From positions 101,191 through 165,190 of the forward strand of contig NZ_JBHSJJ010000015.1 in the NCBI RefSeq assembly GCF_042652345.1: DNA of 64,000 nucleotides, read 5' to 3'. Both the position numbers and the translations under genes were made by a program. Shown here in pieces: positions 16,264 through 25,321 of this stretch; positions within the stretch are counted from its first letter, which is position 1; each line of letters starts with the position of its first letter. The stretch is from Negadavirga shengliensis (lineage in GTDB: Bacteria > Bacteroidota > Bacteroidia > Cytophagales > Cyclobacteriaceae). The notes beneath the pieces are model-generated. The model was not told the origin of the DNA. It did no database searches and was given only the letters and a program-made list of their open reading frames with translations.

Positions 16264-17468
16264 GGCAGTTTTGATTTTACCCATTCCAGCTCCCGGCTGA
16301 TATCTCCTTCCAAAGTCCGGTGCATATCATGGGGAAGGACTTCCCAAGTATATGTCTCCACTTCTAAATGAGCCGTAAATGCATGACTACAATTTAGCTC
16401 CAACACCTTCAATATATCGGACTGGGTAGACTGTAACAATCCATAAGAATCCACGAATACCGGAACATGAAAATGTATCCTCCATTCCCCGTCATCGGTA
16501 TCGGCCAGGTTAACCAAAGCATCCGGCAAATCGGGGTAAGAAGTCAATGTGCCTTCCTGGTTCCTTCCTATCACTTGATGGAGGTAGGTAGATTCCACAA
16601 AGGGAAGGAGGGCTCTCTCCACGTCTTTCCTTTTCTTTTTATCCTGTGGGATTTTCACTTTCAGTGCCGCACTGATTTGTATTTTCCCGGTTTTTATCCC
16701 TTCTCTCTCAAATGCCGCCACCACCGCGCCATGGTCCTCATACGCCACCGCAAAATGACAGACATCATAACAAACGCGGATATGTTCCTTCACCACAGCG
16801 GCTGCTTCCGTTTCGGGCAAGCCCAGTTGTTCAAAAAGCACCGTTGTCCCCAAGGGAATGAGCCACTCTTTAAAAAAATCAATGACTTCTCCGGCATTCT
16901 CCAATAATCCATCGGGTTCCGGCTCAATGTCTAAATGCAATACCTGACCCGTTGTGGCTTTGATCTTATGCAGATGCTGAACCACCTCCAACAAATGCTC
17001 ACAGGATTTCCTCTTCACAGCTTCTATGGCTTTTTCTCCATGATGCCAATGCCTGTACGTCAAGGGTGAAGTGGAGATCCCTCCATCCATTCCCTCCGGC
17101 AGCAGCTGGGCGAGAATATCAAATAACCTCAGGGTATAGGCCAGCCTCTCCGGAGTAGTCCAGTCTGGGTGATGGACCTCATCCTTCACCACTTGTCTGT
17201 GAAACCCGCCAAAAGGAAACCCATTAAACGTGAAAACATAGCATTGCTCTTCTTCCAGCCAGCGTTTGAACTCACCTAGGTTATCCCCTCGGAGGAGTCC
17301 GACACTGGCTTCATCAGAAAGCCTCAACCCGATGGCAAAAGCCCCGTCCGGAGAAACGTTTTTTTTGATGTTGGGCACATATTTTTTTAAATTGTCAAAA
17401 GTGGCTTCCCAGCTCTCCCCTGGATGGATATTGGTACAGTAGGTCAGGTGGACATTTGCAATCTGCAT
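16260..17468 (-). CDS. eboE: EboE: metabolite traffic protein, xylose isomerase-like TIM barrel
   Basis: 402 residues. N-terminal HLTYCTNIHPGESWEATFDNL and the following FAIGLRLSDEA are characteristic of the EboE family (related to sugar-isomerase-type TIM barrels). Barrel metal-site-like segments include LHLDIEPEPDGLLE (about 150-163), VCYDVCHFAVAYEDHG (about 210-225) and IHFHVPVFVDSYGLLQST (about 330). Known only as a component of ebo-type metabolite export clusters; a sugar or sugar-derived substrate is inferred from the fold. It starts 54 bp after eboD and overlaps eboF by 4 bp. Confidence 0.88.
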   Translation of the reverse strand: MQIANVHLTYCTNIHPGESWEATFDNLKKYVPNIKKNVSPDGAFAIGLRLSDEASVGLLRGDNLGEFKRWLEEEQCYVFTFNGFPFGGFHRQVVKDEVHHPDWTTPERLAYTLRLFDILAQLLPEGMDGGISTSPLTYRHWHHGEKAIEAVKRKSCEHLLEVVQHLHKIKATTGQVLHLDIEPEPDGLLENAGEVIDFFKEWLIPLGTTVLFEQLGLPETEAAAVVKEHIRVCYDVCHFAVAYEDHGAVVAAFEREGIKTGKIQISAALKVKIPQDKKKRKDVERALLPFVESTYLHQVIGRNQEGTLTSYPDLPDALVNLADTDDGEWRIHFHVPVFVDSYGLLQSTQSDILKVLELNCSHAFTAHLEVETYTWEVLPHDMHRTLEGDISRELEWVKSKLP

Positions 17469-17522
17469 TTAAGGCGAATTTGTTATGTGGAATATGGTAA
17501 TTTAAAATAAGGACAAAATCTA

Positions 17523-18683
17523 TCAGGCATTTTGACCTTCAAGTTGAAAACTTTTTAGTCTCTCCACAGCTTCAAGAATAAGATTCTTGTCCATTTTATG
17601 TACTTCTACACCCTTTCCTATCTTTTCCAATAAGGTGATGGTCAGCTCCCCCCCCAGATGTTCCCTGAATTCCTCCAAGCCTGCTAATAAAGCGTCACCC
17701 GAAAGATCCGGTACATAAAGTTCAAAACCCAACTGTTTGGTAAGTTGCAACACCCTGTACATTTCGCTCTCGGTAATCATCCCTATAAGATGGGAATAAG
17801 CTGTATCCAGCGCGATGCCGATCGCTACAGCCTCCCCATGACGGACACTGTATTGACTTAAATGCTCCAGTTTGTGAGCAGCCCAATGACCAAAATCCAA
17901 GGGCCTTGATGAACCTGTTTCAAAAGGATCCTTCCCTGCAATGTGGTCAAGGTGCATTTGGGCACACCTGTATATCAATTCATCCATTGCAGGATGATTT
18001 TTATCCATTAATGCCGCAGCATGATTTTCTATCCATTCAAAGAAACCTGCGTCTTTTATCAAAGCCACCTTTATCGCCTCGGAAATCCCCGATCTCCAAT
18101 CCCTTGGTTCCAGTGTCTTTAAAAACGTGCTGTCATTGATCACCGCATATGGGGGAGCAAAGGTGCCTAGAAAGTTCTTTTTCCCGAAAGCATTGATGCC
18201 GTTTTTGACGCCTACCCCTGAATCGTTCTGAGACAGTACCGTGGTAGGCACCCGAATGTGTCTGATGCCCCTGTGCGCAATGGCTGCGGCGAAGCCTACC
18301 ATATCCAACACAGCGCCACCGCCCACGGCAACTATATAAGAATGCCGGTCTATTCCAAACTCGTGCGTAGCGTCGAGAACCTGCTGCAATATGCCCTGAT
18401 CGTTTTTGACCCGCTCGCCACCTGGTACAATCAGCGGCGACGCACAAAGGGTAAAAATGGCTTTGTAGGTGTCAGCGTAAGCGCGGATTTTCTCTTCAAG
18501 ATCAGGGTGTGCATTTACCAAGCCCTCGTCCAACACAAAATACACCTTGGTTTTTTTTCCGGCTCCGATGGTTTCTGCAAGCAGCGTGTTTTCAGTATCA
18601 AACAGGTTTTCGGTAAAAAATACCGAGTACCTGAAAGGAACCTGAAAAGCCTGTTCTATCGATTTGTGCTTAATTTTTTTCAT
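17523..18683 (-). CDS. eboD: EboD: sugar phosphate cyclase (3-dehydroquinate synthase-like)
   Basis: 386 residues. The dehydroquinate synthase fold is clear: KVYFVLDEGLVNAHPDL (about 46-62), VPGGERVKND (88-97), YIVAVGGGAVLDMVGFAAAIAHRGI (about 120-145, NAD-binding), VPTTVLSQNDSGVGVKNGIN, SEAIKVALIKD (about 205), and the metal histidines in FGHWAAHKLEHLS and VRHGEAVAIGIA (about 270-295). Ebo cyclases cluster with 2-epi-5-epi-valiolone synthase-type enzymes rather than with AroB, so it probably cyclises a heptulose phosphate or similar sugar phosphate. The exact product is not known. AroB for shikimate synthesis is expected elsewhere in the genome. Confidence 0.9.
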   Translation of the reverse strand: MKKIKHKSIEQAFQVPFRYSVFFTENLFDTENTLLAETIGAGKKTKVYFVLDEGLVNAHPDLEEKIRAYADTYKAIFTLCASPLIVPGGERVKNDQGILQQVLDATHEFGIDRHSYIVAVGGGAVLDMVGFAAAIAHRGIRHIRVPTTVLSQNDSGVGVKNGINAFGKKNFLGTFAPPYAVINDSTFLKTLEPRDWRSGISEAIKVALIKDAGFFEWIENHAAALMDKNHPAMDELIYRCAQMHLDHIAGKDPFETGSSRPLDFGHWAAHKLEHLSQYSVRHGEAVAIGIALDTAYSHLIGMITESEMYRVLQLTKQLGFELYVPDLSGDALLAGLEEFREHLGGELTITLLEKIGKGVEVHKMDKNLILEAVERLKSFQLEGQNA

Positions 18684-18765
18684 TTCATTTTTACTCCCCG
18701 CTTAAGGGCGCACGATTTTTATATAATCTTTTACTCTCTATAGTCATAAACCCCTTTTATGCCCA

Positions 18766-19665
18766 CTAGGTTACAGCAAACACCTTCGCCAACTTCAATG
18801 AAAGCGGTAACAGTAGAAGAATACACAACCCGACCACCCAGCCCGAAAAGGCAGAGGCAAGTGTGGCATTCAATATGATCAAAGCCAAAACAGCGGCCTT
18901 TACTGCTTTCCCGATTAACGACGGTTCCTGAAACTTCAGCGCTCTCCACAAGGGCGGGAAAATAAAATAGACCAGTAAAATTAGGAAAGGAAGGCTTTCC
19001 CACCAATTTTCATAGTGAATAAAAGACAAAATAAAAATAGCAGTCACGATAAGCAGATAAATGAACATGCCCCCCTGAAGGGCGCTTTTGTTTTTGCCGT
19101 GCACTTCCCCCCTGCTAACCATGGTTATCGCTGCCACGTAAAACAGTGGGATCAGTCCCAGGTACCAGTATTTCCCGATCATTTCCGGAATAACACTGAC
19201 GCCGAGAAGTAGATTCCCTGCCCTGCATAGTCCCATATTAATGGGGCCAAAAATTAACTGGTGCTTTCCCCAGGCATCATACAGTACGGCGAGCAAAGCT
19301 ATGGATATAGCGATCCAACCGCTGAATGCATTGACCATCCATGCGGCAAGTACCCCCATAAGCATCAATCCAAAGGCCATCCATCCCGCGCTGGTGACGG
19401 TAGCCTGGCCACTGGGTATGGGGCGTTCCGGTCTTTCTTTGGCATCCAGCTCCGCATCAAAAACATCGTTAAAAGCTACGCCTCCTCCGTATAAGCCGAT
19501 TGTAGAAAGCATCAACCACAAGAGGGAAAAAAACCAATAGGTGTCCTCCATGGGATAAAGGAGCCACACAGCTCCCGAAACCGAAAAACCTGCCAGAATA
19601 TCAGCTATTGCCGTCACGATGTTGGCCGGCCTGGTAAGCCGGACATGCGCCTTCAATTTCCCCAT
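18766..19665 (-). CDS. eboC: EboC: UbiA-like prenyltransferase family membrane protein
   Basis: 299 residues with about eight membrane helices. The first UbiA aspartate-rich motif is seen in GGVAFNDVFDAELDAKERPERPIPSG (Asn66, Asp67, Asp70, Asp74), the expected place for Mg-pyrophosphate binding; the second motif region is less canonical (LYDAWGKHQLIFGPINMGLCRAGNLLLG, about 128-155). The protein is likely an inner-membrane transferase that moves a polyprenyl or similar lipid group onto a polar substrate. It starts 9 bp after eboB ends and is the only integral membrane protein of the cluster. Confidence 0.88.
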   Translation of the reverse strand: MGKLKAHVRLTRPANIVTAIADILAGFSVSGAVWLLYPMEDTYWFFSLLWLMLSTIGLYGGGVAFNDVFDAELDAKERPERPIPSGQATVTSAGWMAFGLMLMGVLAAWMVNAFSGWIAISIALLAVLYDAWGKHQLIFGPINMGLCRAGNLLLGVSVIPEMIGKYWYLGLIPLFYVAAITMVSRGEVHGKNKSALQGGMFIYLLIVTAIFILSFIHYENWWESLPFLILLVYFIFPPLWRALKFQEPSLIGKAVKAAVLALIILNATLASAFSGWVVGLCILLLLPLSLKLAKVFAVT

Positions 19666-19673
19666 TTAACCAA

Positions 19674-20585
19674 TCAGTTCTCCACCGCTCCTGAAGCTCC
19701 TTTTTCCACTCTGGGTGTCTGCCCACCGCGAAGTACCGTGCTTCCCCCATGTTTTTTGGTCTGATCTATAGGTTCTCTTTCCAGCCAGTCCCTTTCTTCC
19801 ATTTGTCCACTCTGGCCATAGGCGGTAAGGGCGTTTTGATAACAGGTAAGCCGGATATGCTCCTCGGGAATTCCTTTTTTCCGCATCAAATCCGCCGTCT
19901 TTGGCACCGCGAGCGGATCGCTGATACCCCAGTCAGCGGCGCTGTCTATGATGATCCTTTCGGGACCGTATTTTTTGACAACTTCCACCATCCTTTCACT
20001 GCCCATTTTTGTATGGGGATAAATGGTAAATGCTGCCCAATAGCCTCTATCCAAAACCTCTTCTACCGTCTCCTCATTATTATGGTCCACGATCACCATG
20101 CCCGGATCGAGGCCGTGCTCTTCACTGACGTCCATGCTTTTGGTGGTTCCTTTTTTCTTGTCTCTATGGGGCGTATGAATCATTACAGGCAAACTTACTT
20201 CCTTAGCAAGCTCCAACTGCAGGCGGTAAAATCTATCCTCAGCTTCCGTCTGGTCATCGTATCCGATTTCACCGATGGCTACCACCCCCTCCTTGCCCAC
20301 ATATAAGGGCAAAAGCTCCATGACTTCCTCAGCAAGAGGGACATTGTTGGCCTCTTTGGAATTCAATCCTATTGTGCAATAGTGGACAATGCCAAATTGC
20401 TTTGCCCGGAATCTTTCCCAACCCACCAGACTGCTAAAATAATCCTGAAAACTACCGACTTTGGTACGGGGCTGTCCCAGCCAAAAGGCCGGCTCGATGA
20501 TGGCGACAATTCCTGCCTTTTGCATCGCCTCATAATCGTCCGTTGTCCTGGAAGTGACATGTATATGGGGATCAATGTACATCAT
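19674..20585 (-). CDS. eboB: EboB: TatD-family metal-dependent hydrolase
   Basis: 303 residues, TIM-barrel amidohydrolase. Metal-site markers in order: YIDPHIHVTSRTTDDYEAM (DxHxH at residues 5-9), GVVAIGEIGYDDQTEAED (Glu about 107), VSLPVMIHTPHRDKKKG (His about 137), VIVDHNNEETVE (His about 170) and RIIIDSAADWGISDPL (Asp near 223). Two adjacent ATG codons start the gene; both are possible. The C-terminus is a basic, low-complexity tail. Catalyses hydrolysis of an unknown substrate in the ebo pathway. Confidence 0.88.
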   Translation of the reverse strand: MMYIDPHIHVTSRTTDDYEAMQKAGIVAIIEPAFWLGQPRTKVGSFQDYFSSLVGWERFRAKQFGIVHYCTIGLNSKEANNVPLAEEVMELLPLYVGKEGVVAIGEIGYDDQTEAEDRFYRLQLELAKEVSLPVMIHTPHRDKKKGTTKSMDVSEEHGLDPGMVIVDHNNEETVEEVLDRGYWAAFTIYPHTKMGSERMVEVVKKYGPERIIIDSAADWGISDPLAVPKTADLMRKKGIPEEHIRLTCYQNALTAYGQSGQMEERDWLEREPIDQTKKHGGSTVLRGGQTPRVEKGASGAVEN

Positions 20586-20688
20586 AACTACTGTATTTTT
20601 AAGGCTAACCTAAATATATTATTCTTCAATTCAAAAGCATTCTTGATGGCCGGGGTTTCCCATTTTCTGAAAACCGGCCAGCGGGTCA

Positions 20689-21594
20689 CTATACTGTGCC
20701 TTTTTTGTAATATTCCTTGCCTATGGAGGACCAGTTAATCCCTCCCAAATCCAGGGCTGCCTTGATCTCAGGATAAGGTTCCAGCAGGGAGAGCGCAGCC
20801 GAAGACCCGTTTGCCCGCAAAGCCAATCCTGCCGCCTGTTTTTCCAATTCTGTTCCGGACTTCAACACCTTCTTGAATAGCGATACCGCGTCATCATCCA
20901 AATAAGGTCCGACAAAACGCCACAGTTCAGGAAAAACTTCCCTTCCGGCCGACCAGCGTTCATGCACATAATCCACAAGTGTATTGGCGAGATCTTTATT
21001 GGCCCGCCCGTCTGCACCTATAATCCGATACAGGGGGCGCTGTAAAAATATGGCTTTAAGTACCAGCTGGTTCCAGGCTTTTTCGTCAAGGTGATCGGCC
21101 GGATAGGGGTTATCCAGTGCCACGGCATCAAACACAGAAGTAATGTTGGTCCGCAGCCCTTCCGAGGCTCTTTTGGTTAGCTTTTCCGGAAAGGGCAAAA
21201 GCGGCAGAGCACCATATAAAGCCTCCTGCTCATGCATATCCGCGGTTTCAAATAACGTGTCCATTAGACTCAGCCACTTATCATTTTCCTCAGACACCGC
21301 CTGAAGCAGCAAAAAGCACCGGGCAGCTCTAAGGCTGTTCCATTTTTGAGGCATAAACCCCTTCCTTACGCTATCTGCTGCTTCGATCTCTTCCTCAGTT
21401 AAGATCCATGGATCTTTTGAAAAATGCCGGGATGCCTGGCTGAACGCCAGAAACAGTTTTGTTTCCGACCCCGCCGTGTTGATTTTTTCGCACTGTTGAT
21501 ACAGCCAGTCTATAGATTTCTGAGGGCTGGTTCTTTGAAGGAGCTGATTCAAGTAGGATTTTGCCTGCGAAAGAATTTGGTTTTTATCTCCCAT
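20689..21594 (-). CDS. eboA: EboA: EboA-domain helical repeat protein
   Basis: 301 residues from ATG 21594 (a TTG two codons upstream is less likely). The protein is almost entirely helical, HEAT-like, with the family-typical core AFSQASRHFSKDPWILTEEE (about 50-70), a middle segment EQEALYGALPLLPFPEKLTKRASEGLRTNI (about 133-162), DNPYPADHLDEKAWNQLVLKAIF (about 178-200) and RPLYRIIGADGRANKDLANTL. EboA proteins have no known activity. First gene of the eboABCDEF run; all six genes share strand and the usual order. Confidence 0.85.
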   Translation of the reverse strand: MGDKNQILSQAKSYLNQLLQRTSPQKSIDWLYQQCEKINTAGSETKLFLAFSQASRHFSKDPWILTEEEIEAADSVRKGFMPQKWNSLRAARCFLLLQAVSEENDKWLSLMDTLFETADMHEQEALYGALPLLPFPEKLTKRASEGLRTNITSVFDAVALDNPYPADHLDEKAWNQLVLKAIFLQRPLYRIIGADGRANKDLANTLVDYVHERWSAGREVFPELWRFVGPYLDDDAVSLFKKVLKSGTELEKQAAGLALRANGSSAALSLLEPYPEIKAALDLGGINWSSIGKEYYKKGTV

Positions 21595-21618
21595 GGTCAA
21601 TCTTCATTTTATTATATG

Positions 21619-21626
21619 TAAAGATA
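21619..21626 (-). promoter_or_regulatory. Weak candidate -7 box for the ebo cluster
   Basis: On the minus strand TATCTTTA matches TAnnTTTG except the last base and lies 24 bases before the eboA ATG. No -33 TTG at the right distance. Recorded because no other candidate was found. Confidence 0.2.
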
Positions 21627-21692
21627 GCATTAATTCATCGTACAGGTAAGGAATATGAGTTTAATCATACTTTACAGGCGACGGTATTGGGC

Positions 21693-21735
21693 TAAAAAAC
21701 AAATCTAAGCCGGTACACCACCAGCTTAGATTTGT
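21693..21735 (-). terminator. Rho-independent terminator after the oxidoreductase gene
   Basis: A perfect 12-bp inverted repeat, ACAAATCTAAGC (21699-21710) and GCTTAGATTTGT (21724-21735), with a 13-nt loop. On the minus strand it is followed by TTTTTT (21698-21693). It ends the sugar-locus operon at 21793 and insulates the ebo cluster. Confidence 0.85.
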
Positions 21736-21792
21736 CCATACCGAAGCCATTGGGCTCCGAATTATCCAAAATATGCTATCGGATGAAAGAAC

Positions 21793-22953
21793 TTAGCCGT
21801 CCCAATCCACGCCGGTGTCCTTCCAGCTTCTTGATGTCGCCGAATCCAAGACCGCCTGGCACACCTTTTGGGTTTCATAAGCATCTTTGAAGGTAGGCGC
21901 GCAAGCGGCATCACTTTCCAGGCTCTTAAAGAAATCGGCCACCTGATGGATAAAGGAATGTTCATAACCTATACAGGTCCCCGGAATCCACCACCTGTCC
22001 ATATATGGCTGGTCACCGTCTGTCACGTGTATGGATCTCCATCCCCTGACAATAGACTCATCATTGTGGTCAAAATATTCAAGGCGGTTCAAGTCGTGCA
22101 GGTCCCAGCGTATGGAAGCATGTTCGCCATTGATTTCAAAAGTATACAGGGCTTTATGGCCTCTCGCATACCGGGTAGCTTCAAACAGCCCCAGAGAACC
22201 GTTATCGAAATGGCAGTGGAAAGCACAAGCATCGTCAATGCCTACTTTCTGCTTTTCACCGCTTCCCTGGTGGACCCTTTCTTTGATAAAAGTCTCGGTC
22301 ATGGCAGACACATCTTTGATACCCCCGTTCAGCCACATGGCTGTATCGATGCAGTGTGCCAACAAATCCCCGGTGACTCCGGATCCAGCAGCATCCACAT
22401 CCAGCCTCCACAGTGCATCACCCCCTTGAGGCAATTCGGGGTTAATGGTCCAGTCCTGAAGAAAATTCGCCCTGTAGTGGAAGATTTTTCCCAGCTTCCC
22501 GGAATCCACCACCTGCTTGGCCAAAGTGACAGCAGGGATCCTTCGGTAGTTATACCAAACCGTATTTTTTACTCCCGCTTCTTCTATCGCTTTTACCATG
22601 GCTTCAGCTTCTTCCAGTGTTCTCGCCAATGGCTTCTCACAGAGTATCATCTTGCCGGCCTTTGCCGCCGCTATGGCAATTTCCGCATGGGTATCGTTAG
22701 GGGTACAGATATCTACCGCATCCACGTCATCCCGCTCGATGACCTTCCTCCAATCCGTCTCATAGGAAGCATATCCCCATTGCTCAGCAAAAGCTTTGAT
22801 TTTTTCTTCCCTTCTCGAACATGCCACCTGCAACACAGGCCGGTATTCGTATTCCGGAAAGAAGTCTCCCAGTCTTTTATAACCGTTGGTATGGATCCTT
22901 CCCATGAGGCCCGTACCTATCATTCCTATTCTTATTTTTTTGGTCTCTTTCAT
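21793..22953 (-). CDS. Gfo/Idh/MocA family oxidoreductase
   Basis: 386 residues. N-terminal Rossmann fold with IRIGMIGTGLMGRIHTNGY (GxGxxG, about 8-22), DAVDICTPNDTHAEIAIAAAKAGKMILCEKPLA (about 77-110) with the conserved EKP, then the alpha/beta catalytic domain with DLLAHCIDTAMWL (about 205) holding the likely His-Asp catalytic pair. Oxidises or reduces a sugar or cyclitol with NAD(P). It is the last gene of the leftward sugar operon. In this setting (DUF1080, sugar isomerase, DUF4432) it is a good candidate for making or reducing a 3-keto sugar, but that is inference. No Tat or Sec signal, so cytoplasmic. Confidence 0.88.
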   Translation of the reverse strand: MKETKKIRIGMIGTGLMGRIHTNGYKRLGDFFPEYEYRPVLQVACSRREEKIKAFAEQWGYASYETDWRKVIERDDVDAVDICTPNDTHAEIAIAAAKAGKMILCEKPLARTLEEAEAMVKAIEEAGVKNTVWYNYRRIPAVTLAKQVVDSGKLGKIFHYRANFLQDWTINPELPQGGDALWRLDVDAAGSGVTGDLLAHCIDTAMWLNGGIKDVSAMTETFIKERVHQGSGEKQKVGIDDACAFHCHFDNGSLGLFEATRYARGHKALYTFEINGEHASIRWDLHDLNRLEYFDHNDESIVRGWRSIHVTDGDQPYMDRWWIPGTCIGYEHSFIHQVADFFKSLESDAACAPTFKDAYETQKVCQAVLDSATSRSWKDTGVDWDG

Positions 22954-23010
22954 CTTTAAATTTTTTTATAAAAAGAAATGGATAAAACATAGGGGCGTAC
23001 CAAGCCGCGG

Positions 23011-24033
23011 TTATTCGCTCCACCCGTGGGCCTCACGGACCTTAATCATCGCTGCCAGGATGTCGTTCCAGGTCTGTTGTTTTTCCATCACGGCATTGGG
23101 AAACATACAGCCGTCCCAGCAGATATGTTGGAAGGCCTTGGTCAAGTTTCCGTTTTCATCCCTCAACCAGTAGCCCGCATCATGGGCGATGTCCAGCAGC
23201 CCGTTGGGGTCGGTAGCCTGGCAGTGACGGCCGGTCTTGTCATGGGAACCTGAACCAAATACGGAACCATCATTCTGCGCCACATGGAAGTCAATGGTCC
23301 ATGGGCGAAGTACGTCGGTAATGGTCTTAAGGGCGGCCTTGATGGATTCCCGGTCACCTTTATCAAAATCCTTGGGCAATACCCGGTGCTCGGGAGCATT
23401 GTAGCCCATGGTATACAGAAAGGTATGGGACATATCCGCCTGAAAACCGATGTTGGGTCTGTCCACCATTTCCAAAGTTTCGATCATGTATTTCCAGCTG
23501 TGCATACCGCCCCAGCAGATTTCGCCTTCAGCAGCCAGCTTTTCACCAAAATCCGCCGCCACATCACAAGCCTCCCTGAAAGTCTGTGCTATCAACTTGG
23601 TATTTCCTGCGGGATCCTTGGCCCAATCTGAAACGGACGCCGCCGAGTCAATCCGGACAACCCCATAATGTCTCACCCCCAGCTCCTTCAATTGCTGGCC
23701 AAAAACACAGGATTTCCGGACCATGTCCACAAAAGTTTTACGGGCATCATCAGACCCCATGGCCGAGCCTGCCCAAATGGGGGCCACCAGAGAGCCTATG
23801 TTGAGATTGCGCTCCGAAACCTTATCCGCCAACCTCTTTGCTTCATCGGGATCATCCAGGTTAAAATGAGGTTCAAGCAGTCCTAAGTCTATGCCATCAA
23901 ATTTCACTCCGTTGACCTCTGCCGCAGCAGTCATTTCCAGCATGCTATCGAAGGGAATTACGGGCTCCGAGTCCGGCCCTTTCCCTACAAGTCCGGGCCA
24001 AGTGGCGTTGTGAAGTTTTGGAAAATTGTTCAT
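23011..24033 (-). CDS. Sugar phosphate isomerase/epimerase (AP-endonuclease-2 TIM barrel)
   Basis: 340 residues. Barrel with FDGIDLGLLEPHF (about 45-57), EGEICWGGMHSWKYM (about 172-185), IGFQADMSHTFLY (about 197) and WTIDFHVAQNDGS (about 246-258), which hold the usual Glu/Asp/His metal ligands; the C-terminus has GYWLRDENGNLTKAFQHICWDGC. Members isomerise or epimerise sugars with a divalent metal, and several process keto-sugars. It lies 57 bp upstream of the Gfo/Idh/MocA gene and 60 bp downstream of the cupin gene on the same strand. The substrate is not determined. Confidence 0.83.
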   Translation of the reverse strand: MNNFPKLHNATWPGLVGKGPDSEPVIPFDSMLEMTAAAEVNGVKFDGIDLGLLEPHFNLDDPDEAKRLADKVSERNLNIGSLVAPIWAGSAMGSDDARKTFVDMVRKSCVFGQQLKELGVRHYGVVRIDSAASVSDWAKDPAGNTKLIAQTFREACDVAADFGEKLAAEGEICWGGMHSWKYMIETLEMVDRPNIGFQADMSHTFLYTMGYNAPEHRVLPKDFDKGDRESIKAALKTITDVLRPWTIDFHVAQNDGSVFGSGSHDKTGRHCQATDPNGLLDIAHDAGYWLRDENGNLTKAFQHICWDGCMFPNAVMEKQQTWNDILAAMIKVREAHGWSE

Positions 24034-24094
24034 GGTATTTTAGCGTTATTTGTTATTGAGTTATTTGTTGTTGAGTTCGTCGGCGTCCGCCTGG

Positions 24095-25306
24095 CTATTC
24101 CCTGACCTTCAAATCGGGATTTCTTGGACCAAAATGCTTCAGCATCACAATAGGATCCGACTTGGATAGGTTGGTGATTTTCACTCCCTCGGAAGCTGCC
24201 TTTTCCGAAACAAAATACTCGTCATGGGTCAATTGGCCAAAACGGATCAAGGCGGGAGTTTCTATGTCCCAGGGGCCCATTTTTCCATAGCCCTGCATCA
24301 TAATCATACCATAGGCTGCCGCATCTTTGATGACAACGGTTTGCCCCGGAAATACCGTCAGTTCCTTGGCACTGTAATCGTGGGAACGGTAGCATATCCA
24401 GTTTTCATGATAGCCCGCTGCTTGCATTTCATTGGCATCCCTTACAGGAATGGGTTCCATATAGCGGGTTTCAAGCAGATTTGGATTGACATTTAGCTCC
24501 CAGTCAATCATTTCAACCAGGAGATCATAGTCCCCGATACGGTCTTTTGGCGTCGCATTCCATAGCAATTCCTCGGGAATGATCGCTTCATTAACCAGGG
24601 ACTGGTACATGGCAAAAATATCAGAAGCCTTCTGCGGCTCATAGGTACAGAGACTACCCGGAGCATGCAGCATCCCCGGAGGCACATCCCAGCCCGTCCC
24701 GGGCTGCAGTTTAAAGGCCTGGGAATAATTGGTGATGCGATTGTCTCCCTTGTTGAAATTCATCAGACATTCTCTGATCTGATCTTTGGTGGTACCGGGA
24801 GCAATTCCAAAGAAGGTATAAGGATAATCCCCGCCATGATTGTTCAGTTGCGGAGGGTAATAATATGCTTCGGGTTTGCCGTTTTGGCCGGTCAGCGCCC
24901 CAAACTCATCATTGGGATGGATGTGGTGTGGTAGCGGTCCCATATTGTCAAAAAACTTTGAGTACATCGGCCAGGATTTGTATTCATTCCAGATCCGGTT
25001 GCCGATGATCTCACCGCCAAGTTCATCGATGGCATCTTTCAAAAGGAAAAGGTCGGTTTTCCCTCCATCCTCATAGGCGATATGGCTGAGACCTTCATTC
25101 TTACTGGTGAGAGGGCCGTTTTCAGCGGGTGTGGTAGACGAAAACCACCGCTCGTCGATCCCTCCCCGTGCCCCTCCCAGGGCATAATAATCATCGGGAT
25201 GGAGTTTGATCCGCCTTCCCGGAACACAAAAAGAACGGGGTACCCAAGTAGGGGTCAGTCTTAAAATTCCGTCGCCCTGATCTAATGCTTTTTTTGCCAA
25301 ACTCAT
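24095..25306 (-). CDS. Phosphomannose isomerase-like cupin protein
   Basis: 403 residues. The central part has class I mannose-6-phosphate isomerase-like zinc motifs: PLPHHIHPNDEFGALTGQNGKPEAYYYPP (about 124-152), with HxH followed by a Glu in the KPE turn, and GTGWDVPPGMLHAPGS (about 200-215) with a further His. A second cupin region follows (ELTVFPGQTVVIKDAAAYGMIMMQGYG). The protein is somewhat longer and more divergent than ManA, so I call it PMI-like rather than mannose-6-phosphate isomerase. Probably an aldose-ketose isomerase in the operon's sugar pathway. Starts 15 bp after the DUF4432 gene ends. Confidence 0.7.
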   Translation of the reverse strand: MSLAKKALDQGDGILRLTPTWVPRSFCVPGRRIKLHPDDYYALGGARGGIDERWFSSTTPAENGPLTSKNEGLSHIAYEDGGKTDLFLLKDAIDELGGEIIGNRIWNEYKSWPMYSKFFDNMGPLPHHIHPNDEFGALTGQNGKPEAYYYPPQLNNHGGDYPYTFFGIAPGTTKDQIRECLMNFNKGDNRITNYSQAFKLQPGTGWDVPPGMLHAPGSLCTYEPQKASDIFAMYQSLVNEAIIPEELLWNATPKDRIGDYDLLVEMIDWELNVNPNLLETRYMEPIPVRDANEMQAAGYHENWICYRSHDYSAKELTVFPGQTVVIKDAAAYGMIMMQGYGKMGPWDIETPALIRFGQLTHDEYFVSEKAASEGVKITNLSKSDPIVMLKHFGPRNPDLKVRE

Positions 25307-25321
25307 AGGTTGTAATTAGAT

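Noticed and set aside
21868..22959. 363-codon plus-strand open frame
   Set aside because: Antisense to the well-conserved Gfo/Idh/MocA gene, with no recognisable domain.
24034..24094. Short direct repeats of GTTATTTGTT(A/G)TTGAGTT between two operon genes
   Set aside because: Imperfect AT-rich slippage-type repeats with no sign of a function.
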